Source: Dillenia suffruticosa (Eukaryota > Streptophyta > Magnoliopsida > Dilleniales > Dilleniaceae). From it: 64,000 nt of DNA. A program made the position numbers and the translations under genes. Below are positions 42,658-55,262 of the stretch, in pieces (position 1 is the first letter of the stretch; each line of letters begins with the position of its first letter). Where the stretch lies: positions 16,767,001-16,831,000 of the forward strand of contig JAVTVX010000021.1 in NCBI GenBank assembly GCA_033439265.1. The letters run 5' to 3'. The notes beneath the pieces were generated by a model. It was not told the DNA's origin. It did not search any database and saw only the letters and a list, made by a program, of their open reading frames with translations.

Positions 42658-43911
42658 GTTTTCTCAACATGCTAGAATAGCTTCAGTGCAGAGGTTGTAT
42701 TTTGGAAAGGTTATGACCACTTGCCACAAGGACGTTGTTATTGGTTGCTTCTAAAGTGACGCCTCTTTGCTTGAGCACCAAAATTGTGAAACCTATTATT
42801 GCAACTCCTTATTGGGTGTTGTATGATGTTTTGAAAGAGCAGTCTTAGAGGTCTTTGTAGAAAAATTTGTCCATGAAATGAACCTCCATTTCCAGTTTCT
42901 CTAGTTCATTAACATCTTTGACCAGTTGCTGCACTTTATAAATGCAACCATTTTATCACTGATTGATCATCATGCTCATAACTAGTAGGTGTGGTGTGTT
43001 ATTGAGATGTTACTGTAGTCCCATGCCTGATGATATGTATTTGTTGAAAGAAGAATAAATATTCAGATTGCATACTCTAGAAATGACATTAGTCTTCAAC
43101 TTAAAATGTGAAGTGGTAGATGGTCTCAACTGGGTGATGAAACAGTTATTAAGGTTTGTAGCCCCTGCTTATGGAATAAGCTCATGACACGTTCTCAGGT
43201 CAGGATTGTTGCATAATCTTGCTTCTGTTAAGTAATGATGATTCATCCTTTATAAGAAAAGCTCACTTTTATATGTATCATTTAGGAAAAGCATTTAAAT
43301 AACTGGCAGTCAGACATTGACAACATGGAAGACATACTGATCCACTTCTTTTTGTTCATGTTATTACCCCATCTTCATTACAGGCCCCCCTCCCCCTCCC
43401 CCACCCCCCCCCGGCGCTAAAAACAACTCTCAAACATGTCAAGTGTAACTCCATGTGGAAAGGAAAGGAAATAGTATTATTCTTTCAAGGCTCATCCTAT
43501 AATGAGCAACTACTGTGTTGGTGATTTTCCTTCTTGTTCAGGTTCATATTCATAAAATGGTGTTGGAAATCTTCTTTACTTAACCACTTCTTGCTTTATT
43601 TGAAATCATCTAATGCATAGAACTAGGATATAACTTGAGGACACGGCTTAATACTCAAGAAAGGAAACATGTTGTTTAGTAATTACATTGTACAAAATAT
43701 GTTTACAGCTAGAAGGCAGCTTTACTTTCCTCCCTTTGTTTCTATTAATATGTGACCCAATTCTGATGATATAGATGTAGCAATGAAGTCCAGTTGCTCA
43801 TGAGTAGATGGCGCAATACAGTTGACACAAAATGAGGTTCTTTACAACCTTTACTTGTTCTTAAACTCGAAGGAGGACTCTGAGAAGCTATTTACACTTC
43901 CTATTTAGGTT
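42658..43911. other. Intergenic, nothing recognised
   Basis: Non-coding AT-rich DNA after the PPR remnant. A C-rich run is present at 43383-43412. No conserved frame recognised. Confidence 0.45.
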
Positions 43912-44072
43912 TGGATCTGCTCCTTCAAATGTCTGACCAAACTGCCATTTTGGGGGAGCAACATTGTAAGCAACTAAAGTTTTGCCACTGCTGGTGGTCA
44001 CTTCAAATGAATGAGGCTTACTTTGACTGCAGTTACTTCGCCATCCAACCCTCCATTGCTGATCAGTACCTG
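43912..44072 (-). pseudogene. Expansin C-terminal fragment
   Basis: On the minus strand, [17 protein letters not shown] (near 44069-44019) and then, in another frame, [20 protein letters not shown] followed by PKWQFGQTFEG match the C-terminal wall-binding domain of alpha-expansins (family wording VLISNVGGAGDVHAV, SFKVTTSDGRT and APxxWxFGQTFxG). The block between the two pieces, which normally carries the MSRNWGxNWQS motif, is deleted. The N-terminal catalytic-like domain and signal peptide are absent. It is a non-functional scrap. Confidence 0.75.
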
Positions 44073-44399
44073 AACAAAGCCGAAGCTTGCTTGCACCGTA
44101 AACCTGAGTAAACACCACCCCCCCCTGCGGTTCTCTTTGGCTCTTGACCTTACACAGCAAAACTTTATTCTTGGTTTTTCCGCATATTAGATATAGATAG
44201 AGCAAACTGAATACCACCAGATAAGTAGAATGAAATGCAATGATTACTTATTATGTTATAATCTCTACCTTCTATATTAGATGGGCACTACATCAGCTTT
44301 GGTGATTGCAATTTGAGCAAAGGCAGCCTGAGACATCTCAAAGTGCTCTCGTTAGCGTTTATTGCACCAACCACCATAGTCAGCGGACAAGCCATAGTT

Positions 44400-45341
44400 T
44401 GGGGGGACAGAAATTTGTAGGGGAGAGGATGACAGATGGACTGCCCTGAAAGCAAGATGTGGTCGACACACCTCAGCCCAAAGCAAGCCCCACAGGTACT
44501 CCCTCTATTGAATTATTTGCCGCTCACTCCAGCTCTGTAATAGTAACCATTTCCGACATGGAATGGCAATGGATCCCCTCTGTCCTCTATGCTGGGAGGA
44601 GGAAACAATTATTCATTTATTCTGAGGTTGTTCGGTGGCCCGGCAGTATGGAACCAAACCCTCAAATCTTCCTTTTTATTGAAGTTGGTGTTTTCTCAAT
44701 CCCCAATTAGAATTTGGATTATTAGAAATTGTAAATCTCATGGCTTACTAAGGGGTGGATTGCCTTTTCGAGAGAACCATTTCATCCCCCTTATTTGAGA
44801 CATTGGATTACTTGGTATCCTCCTTCTACGGGTTCCTACAAACTGAGGGTTCCTACAAACTGAATACGGATGGCTCAATGCATTAGAATACAAACTCAGC
44901 CGACATGGGTGGGCTAATTACAGATAAGGTTAGGCTATGGATCAAGAGATTTTCCAGAAATTTGGGGGGTCTTGTGAGGCGTTCGAGAGGGGTTGCTCAT
45001 TCTAATTAGGTATAACCTCACCCCGGTGATTGTGTAAATTGATTCAAATGAATTAGTAATGCAACTCGGATCGAGAGTTGAGCAATATTATCCTGCTTAT
45101 CATATCATATGAAAGTGTCAATAATTAATGAGGACGGTAATGGTTCAATCAGTGTCATTTATTCTGCATGAAGAAAATAGATGTGTAGACACACTAGCTA
45201 GTTTGGGCATTTGATGCCTCATGGTATCCATGAATTGTTGTCCCTCTCCCAATGAGTTTTATAGAGTTTTATTTAGTGATAACCGAGATTTAACTTCTTT
45301 TAGAGGTTAATGTTCTTACTCAGGTGTTTTAAAAAAAAAAA
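44400..45341 (+). mobile_element. Heavily decayed LINE 3' end (zinc finger and RNase H relic)
   Basis: A zf-RVT motif (CPLCWEEETIIHLF, stop, GCSVARQYG) lies at about 44581-44650. An RNase H start (YKLNTDGSMH) is at about 44857-44886, with DMGGLI following. The RNase H tail (NRCVDTLASLG) is near 45178-45210. An 11-base A run at 45331-45341 probably marks the 3' end. Several stops and frame changes separate these parts, so it is older than the LINE at 19129-20962. The left boundary is uncertain. Confidence 0.72.
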
Positions 45342-45375
45342 TGTGTCCCAAATGGGCACGTCTATTTGAGGATGT

Positions 45376-45599
45376 ATGAAACTGAAATTTGACCGACACT
45401 TATTGATATAGATGGGAAGAGTACTTTCGTCCCTTAATCAGGTCGGGAGTTCGACTCCTATCGGGTACGGAGAAAATAATGTTGGGAGATCTCCCCCTCA
45501 AATGAGACCTGACAGTCAGATCGATTCTGGATTAGTCGAGACGAAACTCCGGATACCGAAAGGTCCATATTAAAAAAAAAAATGAAACTGAAATTTGAC
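45376..45599 (+). mobile_element. tRNA-derived SINE with 18-bp target-site duplication
   Basis: The body is 45394-45581. It carries the B-box-like GAGTTCGACTCCT and a tail block reading GACGAAACTCCGGATACC, and ends in poly-A (45572-45581). It is flanked by perfect direct repeats ATGAAACTGAAATTTGAC at 45376-45393 and 45582-45599. The perfect duplication implies a fairly young insertion. It shares its B-box and tail block with the element at 3995-4191. Confidence 0.92.
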
Positions 45600-46103
45600 A
45601 AGTTTTAGACCCTGGACCCAAAGTCTAACTTCAAATTTGACTTTGTGTTCACTCTGCTCCAAAAGACACCCGAGCTCCAGCCCAGTGTTCCTTCCAATTC
45701 AATAAATTAGCAATAATGGCTTCTGGGCCGAACCTCAAGTGATAGATTTAAGTAAAAGAATCACATGTAAGAAGGTCCAATACAAACAAAACTGATGAAT
45801 TTGTTGATCCATGAATACATTCTCGGACTCCCCAAAACCAAAACCCAACCAAAAGAGAAAGTATGGTGGCGACCCAAATACACGATGATGCTGCTTTACC
45901 ATGGTGGGGGGGGGGGGTTATAGGACTATGATATATTTGAGAGGCACATCATTGGGGTCGTAGGTGGTGGTGCTGTTGCTGTTGGGGTCACAAATAGAGT
46001 GGTTGCTGCCGGTGGTGGTGCCGCAAATAGAGTTTTTGCGGATGATGGATTTGGGGCTTCTATTATTGTTGGGGCTGGAGTATGGGGAGGAGGCCTAAGA
46101 AGA
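45600..46103. other. Intergenic, low-complexity
   Basis: Contains a G run (45905-45917) and a GGTGGTGGTGC-type trinucleotide stretch (about 45962-46080). The 70-80 codon frames here are compositionally biased, and I do not call a gene. Confidence 0.4.
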
Positions 46104-46459
46104 AACTTGATAGAGGTCCCATGTTGCTTGATCCAATGTCCCTTCTCTGAGCACAAATACACAGTCATCTTCCTCCATCCTCCGAAACTTCTGTTCCAGC
46201 CTCCAAGAAGATAGTTTAGTGGTCACAATCCTCCTCGCTCAACCTGATGATCCTGGGTTCAAATAACCAAAAAAAAAAAAAGAAACTTCTGTTCCCATGT
46301 TGCTTGATCCAATGTCCCTTCTCTGAGCACAAATACGCAGTCATCTTCCTCCATCCTTCGAAACTTCTACTTCAGCCTCCGAGGGAACAGTTTAGTGATC
46401 ATAATCTTTTTCGCTCAACCCGGTGATCCTGGGTTCAAATAATCCAAAAAAAAAAAAAA
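46104..46459. repeat. Tandem duplication of a SINE-like unit, period about 176 bases
   Basis: Two units each contain ATGTTGCTTGATCCAATGTC (46121 and 46297), then a tRNA-like stretch with TTTAGTGATCA or TTTAGTGGTCA and GATCCTGGGTTCAAAT (A-box- and B-box-like), and end in an A run followed by GAAACTT. The poly-A at each unit end and the tRNA-like part suggest a retroposed sequence that was later duplicated, or inserted twice head-to-tail. Confidence 0.7.
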
Positions 46460-46769
46460 GAAACTTATGTTGTGCAGCGGCATTCCCCTGTAATATTATT
46501 CATTAAACCACCATAATGCGGACCCAATCAAAAGTTGTTCACTTGCTACTACCTTTTTTATTTTATTTTATTTTATTTTTATTTGTTGCTTTGTTTAGAT
46601 ATTAAATGCATCAAAAGATTTACATGGCTTGTTAGAAGCAGGCTGAGTTTGGGCAATTGGTGGAAGCCGGCTGTCATGAAGTCAGCAATCCTCCTCCCGA
46701 GTTGATGGAGCTGCCGAAGCATGATGCGAAAGAACCTTCTTGGGTGAGAAGGAAGGGGTCGGACTTAGA
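46460..46769. other. Intergenic, nothing recognised
   Basis: AT-rich DNA including a TTTTA repeat stretch (46557-46580). No feature assigned. Confidence 0.4.
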
Positions 46770-47095
46770 CATGTAACCGGGCCGGGCCCGGTCCGGTTCA
46801 AGGGCTGTTCCAGGAACCGCGGGCCGGGCCGGCTGCGGTTCCTAGGTCAGTCCAGGCCGGGCCGGGCCGGTTTGGCCAAACAAGGAGAGGGAAAAATTAT
46901 TAAAAAAATTCAAATAAAAAAAAGGGACAAAGAGCCGTTGGAACCGGGCCGGGTCGGTTCCATGTCGGGCCGGTTCACGGTTCAAAAAACCCTTGAACGG
47001 CCCGGCCCGGCCCGACAGTACCGGTCTGGTACTGTAGCACCGGGCCGGTTCACGGGTCGGGCTTTTCCGGGCCGGTTGTCGGGCCCACAGACCCT
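46770..47095. repeat. GC-rich CCGGGCCGG-motif repeat
   Basis: The motif CCGGGCCGG and its variants (CCGGTCCGGTTC, GGGCCGGTTCACGG, GGCCCGGCCCGG) recur about 12 times on both strands in an otherwise AT-rich region. The palindromic units could pair with one another. It lies about 500 bases upstream of the BIG1 start codon. It looks like a dispersed plant repeat, and I cannot assign a class. Confidence 0.6.
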
Positions 47096-47379
47096 TGGGC
47101 TTTTCTCTTGTTTGAGTTGGGTTCGTTTTTGTGTTTCTCTCTCATCACAAAAAAAAAAGTCAAAATAAAGAAAGGGGGTGGGGCCAGGGGCTCATTACAA
47201 TTACAAAGACAAGGTGTCGGCTCTTCAATCTCTTCTCATTCTCAAACAGACCCAACAAGTCCAAATTCCCCTCTGATTTTGTAGTCCCTTCCGTTCCACA
47301 CTCCTGAATTCCTGAATTCCAATTCTTCCCCCAAAAAACGAATCAACCTTCTCTCTATTTGCTTCCTCGTTTTGGTTTC

Positions 47380-47586
47380 TGCTCTCTCTCTCTCTCTCGC
47401 TGTTCGTATTTCCATTTCCTATATCTACTGATCTATCTTCGTCTGAGGTGTATTTTTGAGATCCTCTCTCTCTCTCTCTCAAGTCTCAAGCTTTCATTTT
47501 GACACTCTGCAAATGGAGATTCTTGGATTGGATCATCAATCGTAAATTCATCGTAACCTAATTTCGATTTAGATGAAGAAGAAGAG
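47380..47586 (+). promoter_or_regulatory. CT-rich 5' leader of the BIG1-like gene
   Basis: CT repeats at about 47382-47398 and 47463-47480 lie in the presumed 5' UTR just before the start codon at 47587. No convincing TATA box was identified. The CT-rich leader suggests a TATA-less, broadly expressed promoter; this is inference. Confidence 0.4.
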
Positions 47587-50500
47587 ATGCCGAGCTCTCA
47601 AACCCTAGGCGGAGCCTCCCGATCCGGTCGGGTGCTGGGACCGTCTCTTGACAAGATCATCAAGAACGTCGCCTGGCGCAAGCACGCCCAGCTCGTCGCC
47701 GCCTGCAAATCCGCTCTCGACAAGCTCGATTCCCTCTCCGACTCCGTCCCCGACTCCTCATCAGATTCCCATTCTCCTCCTTCCCCGCTTTTCGGAATCC
47801 CTCTCTCCGATGCCAAATTCGTCCTCAACCCCATTCTACTAGCCCTTGAATCCTCCTACCCCAAGGTCGTCGATCCCGCCCTAGAATGCCTCATCAAACT
47901 CTTCTCTCTCGGCCTCATCCACGCCGAGATCAACCGCTCCTCCGATGACGCCAACGATAATACATCTCCATCCCTTGCCTTCCGCCTTCTCGACGCCGTC
48001 TGCAAGTGCAGCAACCTTGGCGATGACACTATAGAGCTCTCCGTTCTCCGCGTCCTCCTCTCCGCCGTTCGATCTCCTTGTCTTTTGATCCGTGGCGATT
48101 TCTTGGCCCACATTGTTCGCACCTGCTACAATGTCTACCTCAGCAGCGCTAGCGGCACCAATCAGATCTGCGCCAAGTCCGTTCTCGCTCAGATTGTGAT
48201 CATTGTCTTCGCCAGAGTCGAAGAGGACTCCATGGACGTCAATGTGCGGACTGTGTCCGTCAGTGAATTGTTGGAGCTGACTGACAGGAACTTGAGCGAT
48301 GGCAATTCTGCCAACTTCGTCCAGAACTTCATTAACGAGGTCATGGAAGCCTGTGAAGGAACCCCGTACTCGAAACAGCTTCGACCTCATTTGGAGAATG
48401 AGAATGGCGATGTTTTGGATGGGAAAGGACAAGGGGACTCAGGGGACAAAGAGTTAAACGATGGAGCTGAATCTACCAGCACAAGTAAGATTCGAGACGA
48501 TGGTTTTCTCCTATTTAAAAACCTCTGCAAATTATCTATGAAGTTCTCTTCTCCGGAGCAACCAGATGACCAAATCCTGTTGAGGGGCAAGGTTCTGTCC
48601 CTTGAATTGCTCAAGGTTGTTATGGACAAAGGGGGTCCCATTTGGCGCACAGACGACAGGTATGTCTTCCTGTTCTTTTTCTTAGTTCAGTTTCTTAAGT
48701 TCGATGATTTGATTTGATATTAATTATACATGGAACTTAAGGCTATCGGCTGACCTTACACACCCTTTTGGCAAACTTCTCGTAACCATGACTATGTTGG
48801 ATATCTGGGTACTAGAAAATCATAAACTGAATACCTATGGGCAATTTCAGGGAAAGGGTGTTGAGAATACATATGAATTGAAGATTGGATTGAAATTGGT
48901 GCTTTGTAGGATAATAAGCATCATTTGGTATATCCAGGCCAAATTAATAGTGTTTATGGTCTAGGAGGGCTGAATTCCTAAAATCATAAACTGACGGACT
49001 ATTTCAGGAAATGAATGTTGAAAATTTATATGAATTGAAGTTTGATCTGGGCTTTTGAAGGATATTGACTAGAAAAGAGATACAGCATTAAGGGTCTAGT
49101 AGGAGCACTGCTTGACTTCATGGAACTAACCGGTGCTTAATTGTTATAAATCTTGTTTCGCTGGCTTATCTATGAATTCCTTAAATCATCCATCTGCCCA
49201 AAGTCAAATTTGATCAAAGTTCATTAACTTCAACTTGTGTAGAGTTGGATTGTGTGGTTGTGAATCATAAAAATATCATGTTTGGTCTTAAAATAAATCA
49301 AGTTTGAAAGCTTTACTTTATGATTTCGTAAATTTTTGCGTAGTGGAGTCTTGTGCTGCTTTTTTTTTTTTTTTGGTTTTTTCTGTTTTTTACTGCTCTA
49401 AGGCTAACATTTTCTTTCTTAGTGCAGGTTTCTTGGTGGGGTGAAGCAATATCTATGTTTATCATTATTAAAGAACAGTGCGGTATCAGTGATGACAATT
49501 TTCCAGCTTATGTGTTCCATTTTCACAAGCTTGTTATTAAAGTACAGATCAGGATTGAAGTCAGAGATAGGAATTTTTTATCCCATGCTTGTCCTTCGTG
49601 TACTTGAGAATGTTCTCCAGCCAAGTTTTTTGCAGAAGATGACGGTCCTAAACCTATTGGACAAGATTTCCCAGGACTCACAGTTAATGGTTGATATTTT
49701 TGTGAATTATGACTGCGATGTGGATTCGCCAAACATTTTCGAAAGGTATTCATATCTTTTTAGTCCTCCATTATTCCCATAATGTAATTTCATGAACCTT
49801 TTCTAGGCTCAGGAGTTGATCTCTCTCTCTCTCGGTATGTTTAATTGATTACATTGTGAATTTCATGTTGGTAGCTGTGTAAGTGTTGGGTTGGCTCCAA
49901 TTATTTTTTACCATGGGTATTAGTGGTGAATTAAGAATTTGTTTTGGGCGGTTTTTGTTTCTTAGATGAATTCCCCCAACCAGAAAAGGTTTAAAAAGAA
50001 AAAAAAAATCTGGGAGTCATTTCTTGCATTTGAAAATTTATCATTGAAGTAGTATTTTACAAATGATATTTTATCATTATAAAGACTTATAGTATATAAA
50101 TATCTTATCATGAATAAAGAACCATTGTAGATTTTTTCTTTTTCTTTTTTTTTTTTGAGGGGGGGGGGGGATGGAAAACCATTAAGGTAATTAAGATTGC
50201 TGAAATTGGGATTTTACTTATGCAATTATTTTTGGGGCTCCTTGATAGGATTAGATTAATTGAAGTATGGAATCTTTTGGAAATGTTCATGTGTCCCCCA
50301 ATTGCCTCTGGTCTCCTCTTCAGATCCTACTCGTAGCATTTCTCAACTAGGTTTTTTTATATAGAAAGTGGTCATCATACTAGTAAATTTTGGTATTGAA
50401 TGTTAGATTTTCCTTAAGTAGACTCTTGCCTCTACTACACCCAAACAGCGTGTTAGCCTTTTCTAAATCACAGTTGTGAAAGAATCCTTTTTTTTTTTTA

Positions 50501-53500
50501 ATCTTTTTTAGATGCCTATCCAAACTGACATAAGATTCCCAACAAAAATTTCAGCATGTATAAGCTGGTTAGATCATGGAATCAAGATCCAAAACTACAA
50601 AATGAGAATCACCCAACATTGGCCTGTTAAAATGATCAGTTCAGAACTGAATCTAACTGTTTTGTTTTGTGCCTGTCAGTGGGCCTCTTAATTTTTCATG
50701 TGCAATGTTCTACTGCTCTTCTGGAAAGTTTGTCCATATACCTAGTCTCTTCCTAATAGGAAAAAATTAACTAAAAGCTTAAATCTTAAATTGTCATTTT
50801 GGATTTTTTTTTGTTTTTTTTTTCCCCCTAAAAAATGTATTAAAACTCTTTTAATTCCATCAGATATGTGCAGGACTGTCAATGGCCTACTGAAAACTGC
50901 TCTAGGTCCGCCTCCTGGTTCTACTACAACTTTGTCTCCTGCACAGGATATAACTTTTCGTTTCGAATCAGTGAAGTGCTTGGTTATCATCGTAAAGTCA
51001 ATGGGAACTTGGATGGATCAACAGCTAAGAATGGGAGATTCTTATCCTGCAAAGGGTTTTGAGAATGATAGTTTAGCCGATAATCAGCCGGCATTGAATG
51101 GAGAAGAAGGAGTTATTCCTGATGAACTGAACTCAGAAATAAACCCAGAATTATCAAATGCTGCTACACTTGAGCAACGCCGGGCTTATAAATTGGAACT
51201 TCAGGTTTAATAGTCCTTTTGTTTTTGTTTTTCTGTTAGTGTTTTTCCCCCTTTACAGATCCAAATTTAGAAAAAGATAATGCATCTGGCCACCAACAAC
51301 CAATAAATCTCAAATGGTTGACGGTTTTACATTAGTCTTATCATTATTTTTTTAGTTATTATTATCTGGTTTTCCTTTGAAATGTGTGTTCTTTATCAAG
51401 GAGTTTGCTTTAGTCTGAGTTGACATTTTTCCTCATTGAATGCAGAAAGGCATTTCTCTTTTCAATCGGAAAACTTCGAGGGGCATTGAGTTTTTGGTGA
51501 ACTCCAAGAAGATTGGTGGTTCTCCTGAGGAAGTGGCTTCTTTCTTAAAAAACACAAGTGGCTTGAATGAAACTATGATTGGGGACTATTTGGGTGATAG
51601 GGAGGATTTTCCTTTAAAAGTTATGCATGCTTATGTGGATTCATTTAATTTTGATTCCATGGATTTTGGTGAAGCCATTAGGTTTTTTTTACGGGGCTTC
51701 AGGTTGCCTGGGGAAGCACAGAAGATAGACCGCATAATGGAAAAGTTTGCTGAGCGCTATTGTAAATGTAATCCGCATTCTTTTACCAGCGCAGATACAG
51801 CCTATGTTCTTGCTTACTCTGTAATAATGCTTAACACAGATGCTCATAATAGCATGGTGAAAGATAAGGTGAGTTTGCAGAAATTTTATTTAAGTTAGCT
51901 TATAGTGAACCTCGAGATCACAGGTTTGAGGCATGGAAATAGCCTCTTTGCAAAAAATGCAAAGGGTAGACTGTGTACATATACGCTCACCCTCCCTCTA
52001 CCCCGCACTAAGCCGGGGAGCACTTTGTGTACTGGGTGAGCCCTTTTTAGCTTATAGTGAATTAATGTTGGCCGTGATGCACAGGCTTTCCCATTTCATT
52101 ATTTGATAGTGTCATTGTTCTAGAAATCTTTTCATGTCTAATTGAGACTTTCAATGATATTATCTGTATGGCTAGAATGAAACATTACCTGGGACACTTA
52201 TTATTATTATTAGTTTATATTTAAAAGCTGAGGAGTTGTAAATGGGTGGCAGATCCACTCGTTTCTGATTGGGGAAATTGCATCTGCTTAAATTCAAAAT
52301 TTTGTTCCTTATTTATGAATTACACCAGGTGCCCCACACCCTCTTCATTAAACTTGCCCCAAATAATTTTGAAAATTTAAGGTTACCGTGCATGGCCTAT
52401 ATATGTTCCTTCTTTGATGACTTTGTGGTAACACTGGTAAATACTGTTTGTAATTTTGGGCATATTTACTCACACTAACATGTGATGATCGAGTAACTTT
52501 TTCTTTTGTTCTTTTTTCATAAGAAAGAAAGAATGGCTTGGTTTAGTGTAATGATGTTGTTGTTTGTGTTTCTTTTTGTTTCTTTCTCTTTGGTTTATAA
52601 AAAACTTTCTTACTCCATGATGTGTCATGGCATGAATCAAGTACATGACAGTGGGTCTCTTTTCTGATATGAAGTAACAAATCACAAGTGTACACAGGAA
52701 TAGGAGTATAAGTCAGGAAAGAAAATTAAGGGCATGGTAGGAATTTTGTAGTTTTACAATGTTTTGTGTTATGCATATATACATTATGTATGCATGATTG
52801 GTTAAACACATATTCAAATTTTTTATTTTGTTGATTTTGACTTCACATCTGATTCATGTCTTCAAATTTTTTTATTTAGATGACGAAGGCTGATTTCATC
52901 CGCAACAACCGTGGAATAGATGATGGTAAGGATTTACCCGAAGACTATCTTGGGGCTCTTTATGATCAGATTGTAAAAAATGAAATCAAGATGAATGCTG
53001 ATTCTTCTGCACCTCAAAGCAAGCAACCAAACAGCTTAAATAAACTATTGGGCTTGGATGGTATACTCAACCTGGTCACAGGGAAGCAGGCAGAAGAAAA
53101 ACCCTTGGGCGCGAATGGGTTTCTCATCAGGCACATCCAAGAGCAGTTCAAGGCAAAGTCAGGAAAGACAGAGTAAGCTTCAAATATATAAGTTCTATTC
53201 CCTGACACATTGAAGTCTGGTAATTTGTATAAGTTGATTCCAAGGACCTCCATATTGGGATAAGAAGATAATTGATGATCCACAAACCGTGCAGCAGGGG
53301 TGGAGAAAATCCCATTTTGAGCTGGAATACTTTGAACCAACAAGAATAGCATAGCACAACTCACAAGATTTTAGTTAATGCAATTGTTGTCTATATTGAT
53401 AAGGCTGGGGAACCTAACTTTCTCTCTCCCTAGCTTAATTCTTTCTGAAATAATTTGATGCATAATATTATGTGGCCTTGCAGATCTGCTTTTTATCCTG

Positions 53501-55222
53501 TCTCAGATGCGGCAATTTTGAGGTTTATGGTAGAGGTCTGCTGGGGTCCAATGCTTGCTGCATTCAGCATGACACTTGATCAGAGTGACGACAAGGCTGC
53601 TACATCCCAATGCTTGCAGGGCTTTCGGCATGCTGTGCATGTTACTGCAGTCATGGGAATGCAAACACAGCGGGATGCTTTTGTCACAACTGTGGCCAAA
53701 TTCACTTACCTTCACTGTGCTGCAGATATGAAGCAGAAAAATGTTGATGCTGTTAAGGTGAGCATGCACTTGCCAGTGTTATGTAAGATTGTCCGCAGTT
53801 GGACCAGATGCAAATATTTTTCACAGTATCTTCCTATTCTTTTCTTAACTACTTTGTAATTCCTGTATCAAATTAAAGTGAACTTGGAAGTACATAACCC
53901 TATCTTGCTTATTCCCATGCTAGGGTGGATTCAGAAGTTTTTATTTTGGTTAAATATAATGTTTCTCTCTTCCCTTTGCATTGTTTTCTTATTTCTATGC
54001 TTGGCTTTGACAGACAATAATGTCAATTGCCATTGAAGATGGTAATTATCTTCAAGAAGCCTGGGAGCACATATTGACATGCCTCTCACGATTTGAGCAC
54101 CTGCAGCTGTTGGGGGAGGGTGTACCACCTGATGCATCCTTTTTCACTGCATCTAATGTTGAAGTGGAGGAAAAATCACAGAAGGCTACTGGTTTTCCAA
54201 ATCTAAAGAAAAAAGGAACTCTTCAGAATCCAGCTGTCATGGCTGTTGTTCGAGGAGGTTCATATGACAGCACCTCTGTCGGATTTAGTACATCAAACTT
54301 GATTACTCTAACTCCTGAACAGATTAACAACTTCATCTTAAACTTAAATCTGCTTGATCAGATAGGGAGCTTTGAGTTGAACCACATATTTGCTCATAGT
54401 CAGAGGTTAAACAGTGAGGCAATAGTAGCTTTTGTGAAGGCCCTGTGCAAGGTTTCCATGTCAGAGTTGCAGTCTCCAACAGATCCCAGGGTATTTAGCC
54501 TTACAAAAATCGTAGAAATTGCGTAAGTCTCTTTTTCACTCCTTTCTGTTATTAACCATGTTCATCAGTTTAATCTACTTATAATTCCTGCATGGCATTG
54601 ATAAAGTTCTATGGTGCCATAAAATTGTGACTCTAATTTTACATGTTTTGCTGCTTTCTACATTGAGGAAATGGCATCTTCTGTTTATCATCACTGGTGG
54701 ATTTTTTATGCCTCTCCAAGTCATTCAATAACAAGTCAAGAGTTGCAAAAAGAAGTAGAATGAATTTTATAATTGTCTTACACCTCTACTGCAGGCACTA
54801 CAATATGAATCGTATTAGACTGGTGTGGTCTCGGATATGGAATGTTCTTTCAGATTTCTTTGTGTTGGTTGGCTTGTCAGAAAATCTTTCAGTTGCAATC
54901 TTTGTGATGGATTCCTTGCGGCAGCTTGCTATGAAATTTTTAGAGCGCGAGGAGCTGGCAAATTACAATTTCCAAAATGAATTTTTAAGACCATTTGTGA
55001 TCGTTATGCAGAAAAGCAGCTCTGCTGAAATTAGAGAATTGATTGTGCGATGCATTTCACAGATGGTACTTAGTCGTGTCAACAATGTCAAGTCCGGTTG
55101 GAAGAGTGTCTTTATGGTATGCAAGAATCCATGTCCATTTCTAGTTATCATGGAAGTTTTAAGAGACTGCATTATTATTATTATTATTTTGTCGAAATAT
55201 GCTCATTCCCTCAAATATTTTC

Positions 55223-55262
<40 letters not shown>

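Noticed and set aside
46740-47168. 142-codon frame rich in Gly/Arg/Pro
   Set aside because: It is made entirely by the repeated CCGGGCCGG motif; there is no domain and no splice context.
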